From NCBI GenBank assembly GCA_023418995.1, contig JAEZYP010000065.1, positions 62,001-126,000 on the forward strand: a DNA stretch of 64,000 bases. The letters are read 5' to 3'. Within the stretch, counting starts at the first letter, position 1; each line of letters begins with the position of its first letter. This document shows, in pieces, positions 1 through 7,274 of this stretch. The position numbers were made by a program, and so were the translations under genes. The DNA is from Bacillota bacterium (GTDB taxonomy: Bacteria; Bacillota; Clostridia; Oscillospirales; Acutalibacteraceae). The notes under the pieces were generated by a model. The model did not search any database. It saw only the letters and a program-made list of their open reading frames with translations, and was not told where the DNA came from.

Positions 1-2
1 GA

Positions 3-275
3 CTGGTAATCGAAGCCAGAATACTGCCGAAAGCGTCGAGGAACACTCTTATCATGATACAATCCGCCATCTCGTTTCACCTGAGTAAGGCGGCAAGCCA
101 TGAAATGAACATGGGTAAAATAAAGCAGATGCCGCTTCCCCTACTTTTTAACACATGGACCGGGCTGGTCAACTACTACCTTTCCAACGGAGATCTTTTC
201 TCGCCGGAAGCATCGGTAATCGAGCGTTACGGAGAGGTTCTGGTCGATCATTTTATAAATCTATTAAATAAATAA
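3..275 (+). CDS. C-terminal part of a regulator, probably TetR/AcrR family (5' end outside window)
   Basis: The reading frame is open from the left edge of the window, so the gene begins upstream and only about 90 C-terminal residues are visible. The visible part is helical and ends with a stretch typical of the ligand-binding domain of TetR-type repressors (alternating hydrophobic helix with a short phenylalanine-rich tail). No DNA-binding domain is visible, so the family assignment is tentative. The next gene follows 28 bp downstream, so the two may be cotranscribed. Confidence 0.45.
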   Translation: MVIEARILPKASRNTLIMIQSAISFHLSKAASHEMNMGKIKQMPLPLLFNTWTGLVNYYLSNGDLFSPEASVIERYGEVLVDHFINLLNK

Positions 276-303
276 AATTAAAAAAGAGAGGACCGGGGTA
301 CCA

Positions 304-558
304 ATGCGTTCTTTATCGAGCTTGCCTAATATCGGAAGAATCACCGAAGCGCTGCTGAACGATGCAGGAATTGAGACGGCGGAAGACCTGCTGCGTCTGG
401 GTAGCCGGGAAGCTTTTCTCCGACTGCGCCTAAAGGATGAAACGCTCTGCCTTCGTATGCTTTACGGTCTGGAAGGGGCGGTTCAGGGGATTCAGGACAC
501 ACGGCTTTCTCCCGATGTTAAGGAGGAGTTAAAAGCTTTCTTTAATAGCCTATCCTAA
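304..558 (+). CDS. TfoX/Sxy C-terminal domain protein
   Basis: An 84-residue protein built almost entirely of a TfoX C-terminal domain: the opening LPNIG motif, a helix-hairpin-helix-like region (residues 8-35), and the LYGLEGAVQGI segment near residue 55. In Gram-negative bacteria the full TfoX/Sxy protein promotes competence; stand-alone C-terminal domains are common in Firmicutes and have no proven role. It lies 28 bp after the TetR-like fragment and 25 bp before a VOC gene, so the set may be one transcription unit. The purine-rich GAGAGGA before the ATG serves as ribosome site. Confidence 0.75.
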   Translation: MRSLSSLPNIGRITEALLNDAGIETAEDLLRLGSREAFLRLRLKDETLCLRMLYGLEGAVQGIQDTRLSPDVKEELKAFFNSLS

Positions 559-583
559 AAATTCTAAGAAATGAGACGACGAA

Positions 584-937
584 ATGCTAAGCTATGATAA
601 TTACTTCTTTCCCGTGGATAATATATCCGAAGCCAAGGAATTTTACCAAAAAATCGGACTGGAGCTGAAGTTTGATTTTTCTGATATGGGCATGGCAGCA
701 TATCAGGTAGGAAACGAGGAGGCCGCGATTATTCTAAAAGACCGTCGGCATTTCCCCGACGCTAAGCCTACCGTGTGGTTCGTAGTTGATAGTGTGGCAG
801 AAGAATACGCTATGTTGACAAAAAAGGGAATCCGGTTTTTATCTGAGCCATTTCAGATTCATACCGGAACGGCGGTGGAATTTGAGGACCCATTTGGAAA
901 CCGTATGGGAATTACAGATTATAAAAAGCCAGATTGA
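584..937 (+). CDS. VOC-family (glyoxalase/bleomycin-resistance fold) protein
   Basis: A 117-residue protein with one vicinal-oxygen-chelate module pair: the opening YFFPVDNISEAKEFYQKIG resembles the first beta-alpha unit, and VEFEDPFGNRMGI near the C-terminus is the characteristic glyoxalase-type end motif that normally holds a metal-ligand Glu. Such proteins are dioxygenases, isomerases or drug-binding proteins; substrate cannot be read from the sequence. The next gene begins 15 bp downstream, suggesting cotranscription. The ribosome site is weak (GAGACGACGAA). Confidence 0.8.
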   Translation: MLSYDNYFFPVDNISEAKEFYQKIGLELKFDFSDMGMAAYQVGNEEAAIILKDRRHFPDAKPTVWFVVDSVAEEYAMLTKKGIRFLSEPFQIHTGTAVEFEDPFGNRMGITDYKKPD

Positions 938-952
938 AAGGAAACATATATT

Positions 953-1192
953 ATGAAAATATGTATCGCATGCGGAATGCCCATGGAAAAGCCTGCCGAC
1001 TTCGCCAAGGGAGACGAAAGAAAAGATTACTGCGTCTACTGCGCAAAACCGGACGGTTCTATGAAGACTTATGAGGAAGCACTGGAGGGAATGACCAATT
1101 TTATGGTCAGTACGCAAGGCATCGACCCTCAGGCGGCACGCGCCGCCGCAAAGGACGCGATGGCGAAGCTTCCTGCCTGGAAAGAAAAATAA
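953..1192 (+). CDS. small zinc-ribbon protein
   Basis: A 79-residue protein with two CXXC knuckles (Cys4/Cys7 and Cys27/Cys30), the spacing of a treble-clef zinc ribbon, followed by a short helical tail rich in Ala. Proteins of this putative zinc-ribbon type often accompany AraC regulators or VOC proteins in Firmicutes and probably bind metal; no enzymatic role is known. It has an AAAGGAAAC ribosome site and sits 15 bp behind the VOC gene. Confidence 0.75.
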   Translation: MKICIACGMPMEKPADFAKGDERKDYCVYCAKPDGSMKTYEEALEGMTNFMVSTQGIDPQAARAAAKDAMAKLPAWKEK

Positions 1193-1271
1193 CGCTCTCC
1201 CATCTCATTGCTCCCGATGATAAATTCATTTAAAATGCGGATACTATTTTAAACTAATTTAAAAAGGAAGC

Positions 1272-1421
1272 ATGAAAATGGATAACAAAAAGAAAAGCAC
1301 CGCAAACGGAAAAAAGCAGGAAGGGTCCTTCCATTCCAAAAAAATAAAGCATGACCCGCAGGCGGAGGGGGCCAGAGCGGTATTTGGTCTGCATGATTCA
1401 AATCCGGAAAAAGAAAAATGA
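1272..1421 (+). CDS. 49-residue basic small protein, unrecognised
   Basis: A small open frame beginning ATG AAA ATG with an AAAAAGGAAG ribosome site 2-10 bases upstream; the second ATG at 1278 is an alternative start. The product is lysine-rich at the N-terminus (residues 5-25) and has the compact motif GARAVFGLHD near the C-terminus. Its TGA overlaps the ATG of the HD-hydrolase gene in an ATGA junction, which is strong evidence that both are translated as a coupled pair. Function unknown. Confidence 0.6.
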   Translation: MKMDNKKKSTANGKKQEGSFHSKKIKHDPQAEGARAVFGLHDSNPEKEK

Positions 1422-2047
1422 GTCAAAAGTTAGTAATATTCCATGAAATAGAACAGCATTTGCTGAACGACAAAAGACCGTCCGAATACTTTAACCGTAT
1501 TCCGGACGGCTCCTGGTTGCAAGAATATCCTTTTTCCATGCTTGGACGCTTGAAAACAACGGAACAGAACCCAAAATACCACCCGGAAGGAAGCGTGTGG
1601 AACCATACCATGCTGGTGGTTGACGCGGCCGCCGCAGAGAAAGAAAAAAGCAGCAATCCCAGAGTTTTTCTATGGGCGGCCCTGCTGCACGATATCGGCA
1701 AACCGGACACGACCCGTGTCCGCAAGGGGAAAATCACGTCGTATGACCATGATCGGCTGGGCGCAAAGCTGGCAGCCGATTTTTTAAGGGAATTTGATTG
1801 CGAGGAAGAATTTATCCGCGATGTATCCGCTTTGGTCCGGTGGCATATGCAGCTGCTTTTTGTAACGAAGTCCCTCGCATTCGCAAATGTGGATAAAATG
1901 CTTTCGCAGGTCAGTGTGGAGGACGTCGGTTTGCTTGGGTTGTGTGACCGTATGGGCAGACTTGGCGCCGACAGAGCAGAAGAGGAAAAGAACGTTGCTC
2001 TTTTTCTGGAAAAATGCAGAACCTATCAAGCTAACCGCCAAGCGTGA
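1418..2047 (+). CDS. HD-domain phosphohydrolase
   Basis: A 209-residue protein with the HD signature: NHT near residue 63 and AALLHDIGKP with His91-Asp92, which bind the divalent metals in this superfamily. It resembles the HD part found in bacterial tRNA nucleotidyltransferases and small nucleotide hydrolases; no polymerase domain is present. Substrate is probably a nucleotide or RNA 2',3'-phosphate but this is inference. The start overlaps the stop of the 49-residue gene (ATGA), and the 3' end overlaps the convergent UPP-synthase paralogue by 17 bp. Confidence 0.8.
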   Translation: MSQKLVIFHEIEQHLLNDKRPSEYFNRIPDGSWLQEYPFSMLGRLKTTEQNPKYHPEGSVWNHTMLVVDAAAAEKEKSSNPRVFLWAALLHDIGKPDTTRVRKGKITSYDHDRLGAKLAADFLREFDCEEEFIRDVSALVRWHMQLLFVTKSLAFANVDKMLSQVSVEDVGLLGLCDRMGRLGADRAEEEKNVALFLEKCRTYQANRQA

Positions 2048-2696
2048 CATCCTGTTCCTGATACCATTCCAGCGCCCGGTAGAACTGTTCCGGTTTAAAA
2101 TCGGGCCACAACTCGTCCAGAACAAAAAAATCCGAGTAGACGGTCTGTGCCGGAAGGAACCCGCTCAGCCTGCGCCTGCCGCCCCAACGGATGACCATGT
2201 CGATTCTGGAAATCTCAGACGACGCAATCCCCGAAACCAGCTCGCCGTCTCTTTCCACCCCGCCGTTTTCGAACGCCCGATTTAAATCCCAATTCCAGCC
2301 ATAATTGACTAAAAAGTTTATTTTGATCAATCCGCGCCCAAATTTTATTCCCTTTGAATAGGGCAGTAATTCACGCGGGAAAAGCGGTGATTCCGTGTTC
2401 CCGACAATTAACAGGTCTGCGTCCCGGTTTGCGAGCTGCAATACCGCGTCAACGCAGGCCTTTTGAAATTCCTTTGTCTGAGCCGCAGGACGCTTTGTGT
2501 TATCGACCGTAAAGCCGTAGAAGGTCAGCTCCCTGATTCCAAGCCCAAGACACATTTGATACAACTCAAACCCGGGACTGATTCCATAGTGATATCCGTC
2601 CTGTTTTTTCAATCCGTTGTTCAGCGCCCACCTTCTGTTTCCATCCGGTATTATGCCAACATGACGGGGCAGTCTCTTAAAGTTCGCTTTTTCCAT
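2031..2696 (-). CDS. undecaprenyl diphosphate synthase-family protein (divergent UppS paralogue)
   Basis: A 221-residue cis-prenyltransferase-fold protein. The IPDGNRRWA motif (Asp18 binding Mg and pyrophosphate) and the C-terminal MVIRWGGRRRLSGFLPAQTVYSDFFV block are typical of the UppS family, and length is close to the usual 230-260. The motif is IPDGNRRWA rather than the MDGNGRWA of housekeeping UppS, so I read it as a paralogue with perhaps a different chain length or allylic substrate. It has a GGAGAAAAG ribosome site and is convergent with the HD gene. Confidence 0.8.
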   Translation of the reverse strand: MEKANFKRLPRHVGIIPDGNRRWALNNGLKKQDGYHYGISPGFELYQMCLGLGIRELTFYGFTVDNTKRPAAQTKEFQKACVDAVLQLANRDADLLIVGNTESPLFPRELLPYSKGIKFGRGLIKINFLVNYGWNWDLNRAFENGGVERDGELVSGIASSEISRIDMVIRWGGRRRLSGFLPAQTVYSDFFVLDELWPDFKPEQFYRALEWYQEQDVTLGG

Positions 2697-2807
2697 TCTT
2701 TTCTCCAGTTTAAAATCAATCTTAATTATTGAGTTAGTTTATTATCTTTTATGAAAAATATACCAATTTTAAACTTGAATTTGTTGATTATAAATACTCT
2801 CGGAATA

Positions 2808-2836
2808 TTGATTATATAGATTTAAAAATTTATAAT
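2808..2836 (+). promoter_or_regulatory. sigma-A-type promoter for the AAC(3)-like gene
   Basis: TTGATT at 2808-2813 and TATAAT at 2831-2836 are separated by 17 bases, in a very AT-rich intergenic region between divergent genes. Transcription would start near 2843, about 65 bases before the ATG. Confidence 0.6.
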
Positions 2837-2907
2837 GGAATAAAAGCAACTGTCTTTTACCGTTTCAAAACGAAATCACCTTAAAACAAATTAGATCGAG
2901 GTACACT

Positions 2908-3723
2908 ATGATTACTAGAATACAACTGCTGAAAGAAATTGAGACTCTTGGAATCAAGCCGGACGATACGCTGATGATTCATTCCTCCATGAAATCCATC
3001 GGTGAGGTGGACGGCGGAGCGGACACGGTGCTGGACGCCTTTATTGAGTATATGAAGCCCGGCCTGCTGATTTTCCCCACACACACCTGGAAGCTGATTG
3101 CCAATGACAGAATCGTATTTCATCCTGAAACTGACCCTTCCTGTGTGGGGGTTTTATCTAATCTGTTCTTAAAAAGGCCGGAGGTGAAAAGATCGCTACA
3201 CCCGTTTGAATCCGTGGCCGCTCTGGGAACCGGCGCCGAAGAATTTATATCTGGTGAGGAATACCGGGACACCCCATGTGCGCGGGAAGGCTGCTATGGG
3301 AAGCTTTATGACCGAAAAGCAAAGCTTCTGTTTTTGGGCTGTAGTATGAGCAAAAATACATTTCTACACGGTGTGGAGGAATGGAACCATATCGCCAACA
3401 GGCTAACCGACAAACCCCGGGACTGTAAAATCGAGCTGACTGACGGCCGCCTGCTTGACTGTCCCGTCCATTTCTGCCACAGCCCCATCGGTGATATTTC
3501 GGTAAACTACGGCAAAATGGAATTGCCGTTTCTGAAAACAGGCATCGCGGTCAAAGGAAAAATCGGTGACGCGATAAGTATTCTAGGTGATGCCGCTGCA
3601 ATGGCGGATTTAACTTCCTTTCTCCTGTCAAAAAATCCGGATTTATTTCTCGACAGTAACCCAGTTCCGAGAGACTGGGTTGACAGTTGGCTGAAAAACG
3701 GAAAACCAAGGCTGAGATATTAA
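2908..3723 (+). CDS. aminoglycoside N3-acetyltransferase-family protein
   Basis: A 271-residue member of the AAC(3) family: an N-terminal MIHSSMKSIGEVDGGADTV block, the FPTHTW motif near residue 54 and a HPFESVAALG block near residue 98 that contains the conserved His. Full-length relative to the family (260-280). Members transfer acetyl from acetyl-CoA to an amino group; some give aminoglycoside resistance (AAC(3), YokD), but many chromosomal ones act on other amines. Nothing here proves resistance. It has its own promoter. Confidence 0.85.
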   Translation: MITRIQLLKEIETLGIKPDDTLMIHSSMKSIGEVDGGADTVLDAFIEYMKPGLLIFPTHTWKLIANDRIVFHPETDPSCVGVLSNLFLKRPEVKRSLHPFESVAALGTGAEEFISGEEYRDTPCAREGCYGKLYDRKAKLLFLGCSMSKNTFLHGVEEWNHIANRLTDKPRDCKIELTDGRLLDCPVHFCHSPIGDISVNYGKMELPFLKTGIAVKGKIGDAISILGDAAAMADLTSFLLSKNPDLFLDSNPVPRDWVDSWLKNGKPRLRY

Positions 3724-3820
3724 ATACATAAATAGTGAAAGCTGTTTTAGTCAAAATGCTTTATTAATATTAAATTTTTGTAAAAATAATGCTAAATTTG
3801 CAGTTTTTTGTCTAATTGTG

Positions 3821-3852
3821 TTGACATGAAAATTATGATGTTGTATTATAAT
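3821..3852 (+). promoter_or_regulatory. promoter upstream of the c-di-GMP riboswitch
   Basis: A perfect TTGACA at 3821-3826 followed after 17 bases by TATTAT (3844-3849), with an overlapping TATAAT at 3847-3852. Transcription would start about 10-15 bases before the riboswitch aptamer. Confidence 0.75.
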
Positions 3853-3865
3853 ATTCAAACAGAAT

Positions 3866-3944
3866 AAAGGCAAACCTATTGAAAAATAGGGGCGCAAAGC
3901 CACAGGTCTAATGCATAATGCGATGACGGCTGGGTTGCAAACCA
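3866..3944 (+). promoter_or_regulatory. cyclic-di-GMP-I (GEMM-I) riboswitch aptamer
   Basis: The sequence carries the class-I c-di-GMP aptamer landmarks in order: GGCAAACC, a short stem capped by GAAA, the invariant GGCGCAAAGCCACAGG core, a second variable stem (ATGCATAATGCGAT), and the closing GGCTGGGTTGC. Spacing matches the family. It sits between a strong promoter and an intrinsic terminator (3953-3985) and precedes the STAS-like/KAS-III/ligase operon, so it should couple that operon to the second messenger. Confidence 0.9.
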
Positions 3945-3952
3945 GTAAATTA

Positions 3953-3985
3953 TGGGTTCATGGCTTTGTTCCATGGACTCATTTT
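3953..3985 (+). terminator. riboswitch expression-platform terminator
   Basis: A 10-bp stem (GGGTTCATGG paired with CCATGGACTC, one or two G-U pairs) with a 7-base loop is followed by ATTTTTATTT. It lies directly after the aptamer and 70 bases before the first gene, so it is probably the regulated attenuator. I cannot say from sequence alone whether ligand turns the operon on or off. Confidence 0.7.
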
Positions 3986-4056
3986 TATTTAACAGCGTAT
4001 GATAGTTTTTTATAGAACTATACATATAAAATTTAAAAAAGTGAGGACAATTAAGA

Positions 4057-4386
4057 ATGGCATCTTACAAAATTACACAGGGCATCAACACACTTAAAAT
4101 CGAGCTGGAGGGTAAGTTCAACGCGGAAATAGGAGAAAAGTACCTAACAGAATTTAACGCGGTCATTAGTAAGATTCAGCCGTCCAATACGGACTTGATT
4201 TTCAAAGCCGCTGATTTTCAGGTTTTAGGTTCGGATTTACAGGAATCACTCAAACAGTGCTTTGAGCTTTACCACAAAATCGGCTTCAAGAAAATCTCAA
4301 TGGATCTGGGTAGTAACGTGATTCTTTCCATGCAGGTAAAAAGACTGGCCGCTGCAGCGGGTTTGCAAAATTTCGAAATAATCTGA
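4057..4386 (+). CDS. small STAS-like protein, first gene of the c-di-GMP-controlled operon
   Basis: A 109-residue alpha/beta protein with the rhythm of a STAS/anti-sigma-antagonist domain: a strand (LKIELEGKF), a long helix, a strand ending in DLIFKAADF, and a second helix followed by ISMDLGS. The conserved phosphorylatable Ser of SpoIIAA is not evident. The gene directly follows the riboswitch and precedes the KAS-III-like gene by 52 bp. A role as partner or regulator of the two enzymes is inference from position. Confidence 0.55.
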   Translation: MASYKITQGINTLKIELEGKFNAEIGEKYLTEFNAVISKIQPSNTDLIFKAADFQVLGSDLQESLKQCFELYHKIGFKKISMDLGSNVILSMQVKRLAAAAGLQNFEII

Positions 4387-4438
4387 CCTATGGCGGGAGG
4401 AATACTCCTGCCTTTATTTTATAAGAGAAGGTGGTTAC

Positions 4439-5428
4439 ATGTACAAATTAGCGATTCGAGGCATCGAGGTTTATCATGGCAGCAAAGTCGTAGATAATTC
4501 CTATTACATTGAACATTTCAAAGCAAGAGGGAAAGACGTAGAGCATTTTCTTTGTGACGTTGTGGGCAGGGATAAGCGTTACCTGATTGACAGCGACGAA
4601 GAAAACAGCATGACTATGGCGCTGGAAGCCATTAAAAAAGTATTGAAAACATCGAATCTTACCGGTAAAGACCTTGATATGATCATTTTCTCAAGCCAGC
4701 TTGCAGAATACGCGGCTCCGCCGACTTCTATCAAAATACACAACGCGATAGAAGGCAGAGACAACTGTATCTGCTATGATATGAACTCCAACTGCACCGG
4801 CATGACCATTGCTTTGGAACACGCGTCCAAGTATATGTCGGTAAGTCAGAATATCAACCGGGTGTTAATCGTAGGCTCGGACTATATCAATATGACTGTT
4901 GATCCTGAGGTCGAATACTGTTACGGGCATTACGGAGACGCAGCCTGTGCCATGATACTGGAAAAAACTGATGAAGACCGCGGTGTAATCGACGCAATCT
5001 ATCAAATCAATTCAGCGGAGCATAACAACATCGTATTCCCAAGCTGCGGATTTTCAAAGCTGTTTACAGTACAGGACCGCAATGAATTAAAGCTGCGCTG
5101 GAAACCATTTGACTGCCCACAGGTTCCCCTTTATGTTGATAACATGAAAAAGCTGCTGACACGCAACAACCTAACGGTCGACGACGTAAAGATGTTCTGT
5201 TTTTCGCAGTATATCATTAAAAACGTCGAGGAATTCCGCTCCTTGCTCGGGATTGACGAAAGCAAGAGTATCTTCATTGGAAATGAATACGGATATACCG
5301 GTACAAGCAGTCCGTTCATCGCTCTTTACGAATCAATGAGAAGAGGGATGGTCAAGAAAGGTGACTATATTCTTTTCTGGACTGTCAGCGCCGGCGCGCA
5401 AAACATCTCCCTGCTGCTGAAACTATAA
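4439..5428 (+). CDS. ketoacyl-synthase-III-like protein with altered catalytic residues
   Basis: A 329-residue thiolase-fold protein of the FabH/PqsD group. The nucleophile is present (Cys119 in NSNCTG), but where FabH has His in PHQAN this protein has Ser256-Gln257 (FSQ), and where FabH has Asn in YGNTSAAS it has Tyr286 (YGYTGTSS). The decarboxylating His-Asn pair is therefore missing, arguing against ordinary malonyl-ACP condensation and for acyl transfer, or a partner-dependent or non-decarboxylative reaction. It is 27 bp before an acyl-CoA ligase, a pairing reminiscent of PqsD/PqsA. The substrate is unknown. Confidence 0.8.
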   Translation: MYKLAIRGIEVYHGSKVVDNSYYIEHFKARGKDVEHFLCDVVGRDKRYLIDSDEENSMTMALEAIKKVLKTSNLTGKDLDMIIFSSQLAEYAAPPTSIKIHNAIEGRDNCICYDMNSNCTGMTIALEHASKYMSVSQNINRVLIVGSDYINMTVDPEVEYCYGHYGDAACAMILEKTDEDRGVIDAIYQINSAEHNNIVFPSCGFSKLFTVQDRNELKLRWKPFDCPQVPLYVDNMKKLLTRNNLTVDDVKMFCFSQYIIKNVEEFRSLLGIDESKSIFIGNEYGYTGTSSPFIALYESMRRGMVKKGDYILFWTVSAGAQNISLLLKL

Positions 5429-5455
5429 AAATAATTGTAAGAAGGCGATTTATAG

Positions 5456-7081
5456 ATGCAATATACGAAACAAACATTAGGGAATATCGTTGATCAAAAA
5501 TGCGCTGAATTTGCTGCCAGGGAATCTATGGTCTTCGCCTCTGACAACTCCAGATATACTTACTCTGAGTTTAAGGTTCTGTATGATTCCCTTGCAAAAG
5601 CACTCCTCCATTTGGGAATACAAAAAGGGCAGCATATTGCGATTATGTCGGTTAACTCGCCATACTGGCTGGCGATGCAGGTCGCGGTCTCTAAAATCGG
5701 AGCCGTTTTGGTCTGTTTAAACACGGCATGCTCCGCAAAAGAACTGGAGTACGAGCTGAACCACTCCGATTCCGTTGCGGTGATTCTGGCAGGCGGAAAA
5801 AGCAAAACGCCATTTCTTACGAAATTCCAGACGATTTGTCCCGAAATTCAGCACTCAAAACCTGGAAATCTGAGCAGCGCAGCGCTGCCGCTGATCAAAA
5901 CCGTGATTACCGATGAAACAGTCGCTTCACCGGGTGTGTACACCTTAAAAGAGCTGGCAAGAGCCGGAAAAGTTATGCCAGACTCCCTGCTCAACACTAT
6001 TCAGGGTACACTGTCGGCTGATGATATCGTAAATATCCAGTATACGTCAGGTACGACCGGGAAGCCGAAAGCGGTGATGACATCTCAGTACTCCATTGTC
6101 AACAATGCGCTGGTTTGCGGAAAAAACATGAACTACTCACCGGAGGATCGGCTTCTGCTCTGCCTTCCCCTCTTTCATGTAATTGGGTGCGTGCTCAGCG
6201 GTATTCTAGGGATCCTGCACGGTTGCACGCTAGTGATTGTGGAGTGCTTTCATACCGAGGAAGTACTTTGCTTTCTTGAAAAAGAGAGGTGCACTGCCAT
6301 CAATGCCGTGCCAACCATGTTTCACTTTTTGCTGAACAGTCCTCACCTCCACATAGAAAAGCTTCCGGCATTAAAAAAAGGCTTCATTGCGGGTTCCCAC
6401 TGTCCGCCTGGTTTAATGACCGAGCTAATGGAAAAAATGCATATTACAGAAATGTCAAACGTCTACGGCCAAACCGAAGGAATTGCCATTACACAATCCC
6501 TGGAAAGCGACAGCCTGGAGCACAGGATGCATACCATCGGACGTGCGGTGGAAGGAGTGGAGGCAAAAATCATCGATTCCAAAACTCACACCATCCTCCC
6601 CGCCGGAATGTGCGGAGAGCTCTGTGTAAAAACCGAATATGCCATGAAGGGCTATTACAAAAACGAAGATGCCACGAAGAAAACACTTGACGAGGAAGGC
6701 TGGCTGCATACCGGAGACCTTGCTGAAATGGATGAAGAAGGCTACATCAGCCTGTTGGGCCGAATTAAAGAAATCATCATCCGAGGCGGCGAGAATATAT
6801 CCCCGATTGAAATTGAAAACACCCTGAAAGATTGCCATGGCGTTCAGGATGCTGCGGCAGTCGGTGTTCCGGACGCTGTGTTCGGGGAAGAAATCTGCGC
6901 CTTTATCATTCGGAAGGACCCATTGATTACCGAGGATGAACTGTCTACTTTTGCAAGTCTTCATCTCGCGAAATATAAACTTCCAAAATACTATCGGTTT
7001 GTCAATGAGCTTCCGGTCACATCAAGCGGAAAGATCAAGCGGACATTTCTCAAAGAACAGGTTATAAACGAGTATCGGTAA
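5456..7081 (+). CDS. AMP-forming acyl-CoA ligase/synthetase
   Basis: A 541-residue ANL-superfamily enzyme with all core motifs: the P-loop YTSGTTGKPKAV (near residue 200), NVYGQTEG, the GWLHTGDLAE hinge-region aspartate motif, GRIKEIIIRGGENISP, and the C-terminal SSGKIKR catalytic lysine. It should activate a carboxylic acid with ATP and transfer it to CoA or another thiol, probably feeding the KAS-III-like protein encoded upstream. Medium-chain or aromatic acid is possible; specificity cannot be read. Third and last gene of the c-di-GMP operon, followed by a terminator. Confidence 0.88.
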   Translation: MQYTKQTLGNIVDQKCAEFAARESMVFASDNSRYTYSEFKVLYDSLAKALLHLGIQKGQHIAIMSVNSPYWLAMQVAVSKIGAVLVCLNTACSAKELEYELNHSDSVAVILAGGKSKTPFLTKFQTICPEIQHSKPGNLSSAALPLIKTVITDETVASPGVYTLKELARAGKVMPDSLLNTIQGTLSADDIVNIQYTSGTTGKPKAVMTSQYSIVNNALVCGKNMNYSPEDRLLLCLPLFHVIGCVLSGILGILHGCTLVIVECFHTEEVLCFLEKERCTAINAVPTMFHFLLNSPHLHIEKLPALKKGFIAGSHCPPGLMTELMEKMHITEMSNVYGQTEGIAITQSLESDSLEHRMHTIGRAVEGVEAKIIDSKTHTILPAGMCGELCVKTEYAMKGYYKNEDATKKTLDEEGWLHTGDLAEMDEEGYISLLGRIKEIIIRGGENISPIEIENTLKDCHGVQDAAAVGVPDAVFGEEICAFIIRKDPLITEDELSTFASLHLAKYKLPKYYRFVNELPVTSSGKIKRTFLKEQVINEYR

Positions 7082-7099
7082 TCTTTAACTATATCCTTA

Positions 7100-7152
7100 T
7101 TCCCTGCCGTTGTATCAGTTAACGGACTGATTCGCTGCAGGGAATTTTTTTC
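7100..7152 (+). terminator. terminator of the KAS-III/ligase operon
   Basis: A two-part stem (TTCCCTGC with GCAGGGAA; inner ATCAGT with ACTGAT) is followed by a run of seven T. It closes the operon 20 bp after the ligase stop. Confidence 0.8.
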
Positions 7153-7274
7153 AAGCATTAAAATTGACTCTTTCGCTGTAAGAGGTTATACTACAAATTA
7201 AGGTAGTACGTAATAGCTTACAGGGGATAATTTATAATTATTATTTCCTGTATATATGGAGTGTGATTGGTATA

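Noticed and set aside
2908..3723. Proven aminoglycoside resistance gene.
   Set aside because: The AAC(3) fold family includes many non-resistance enzymes; only homology is visible.
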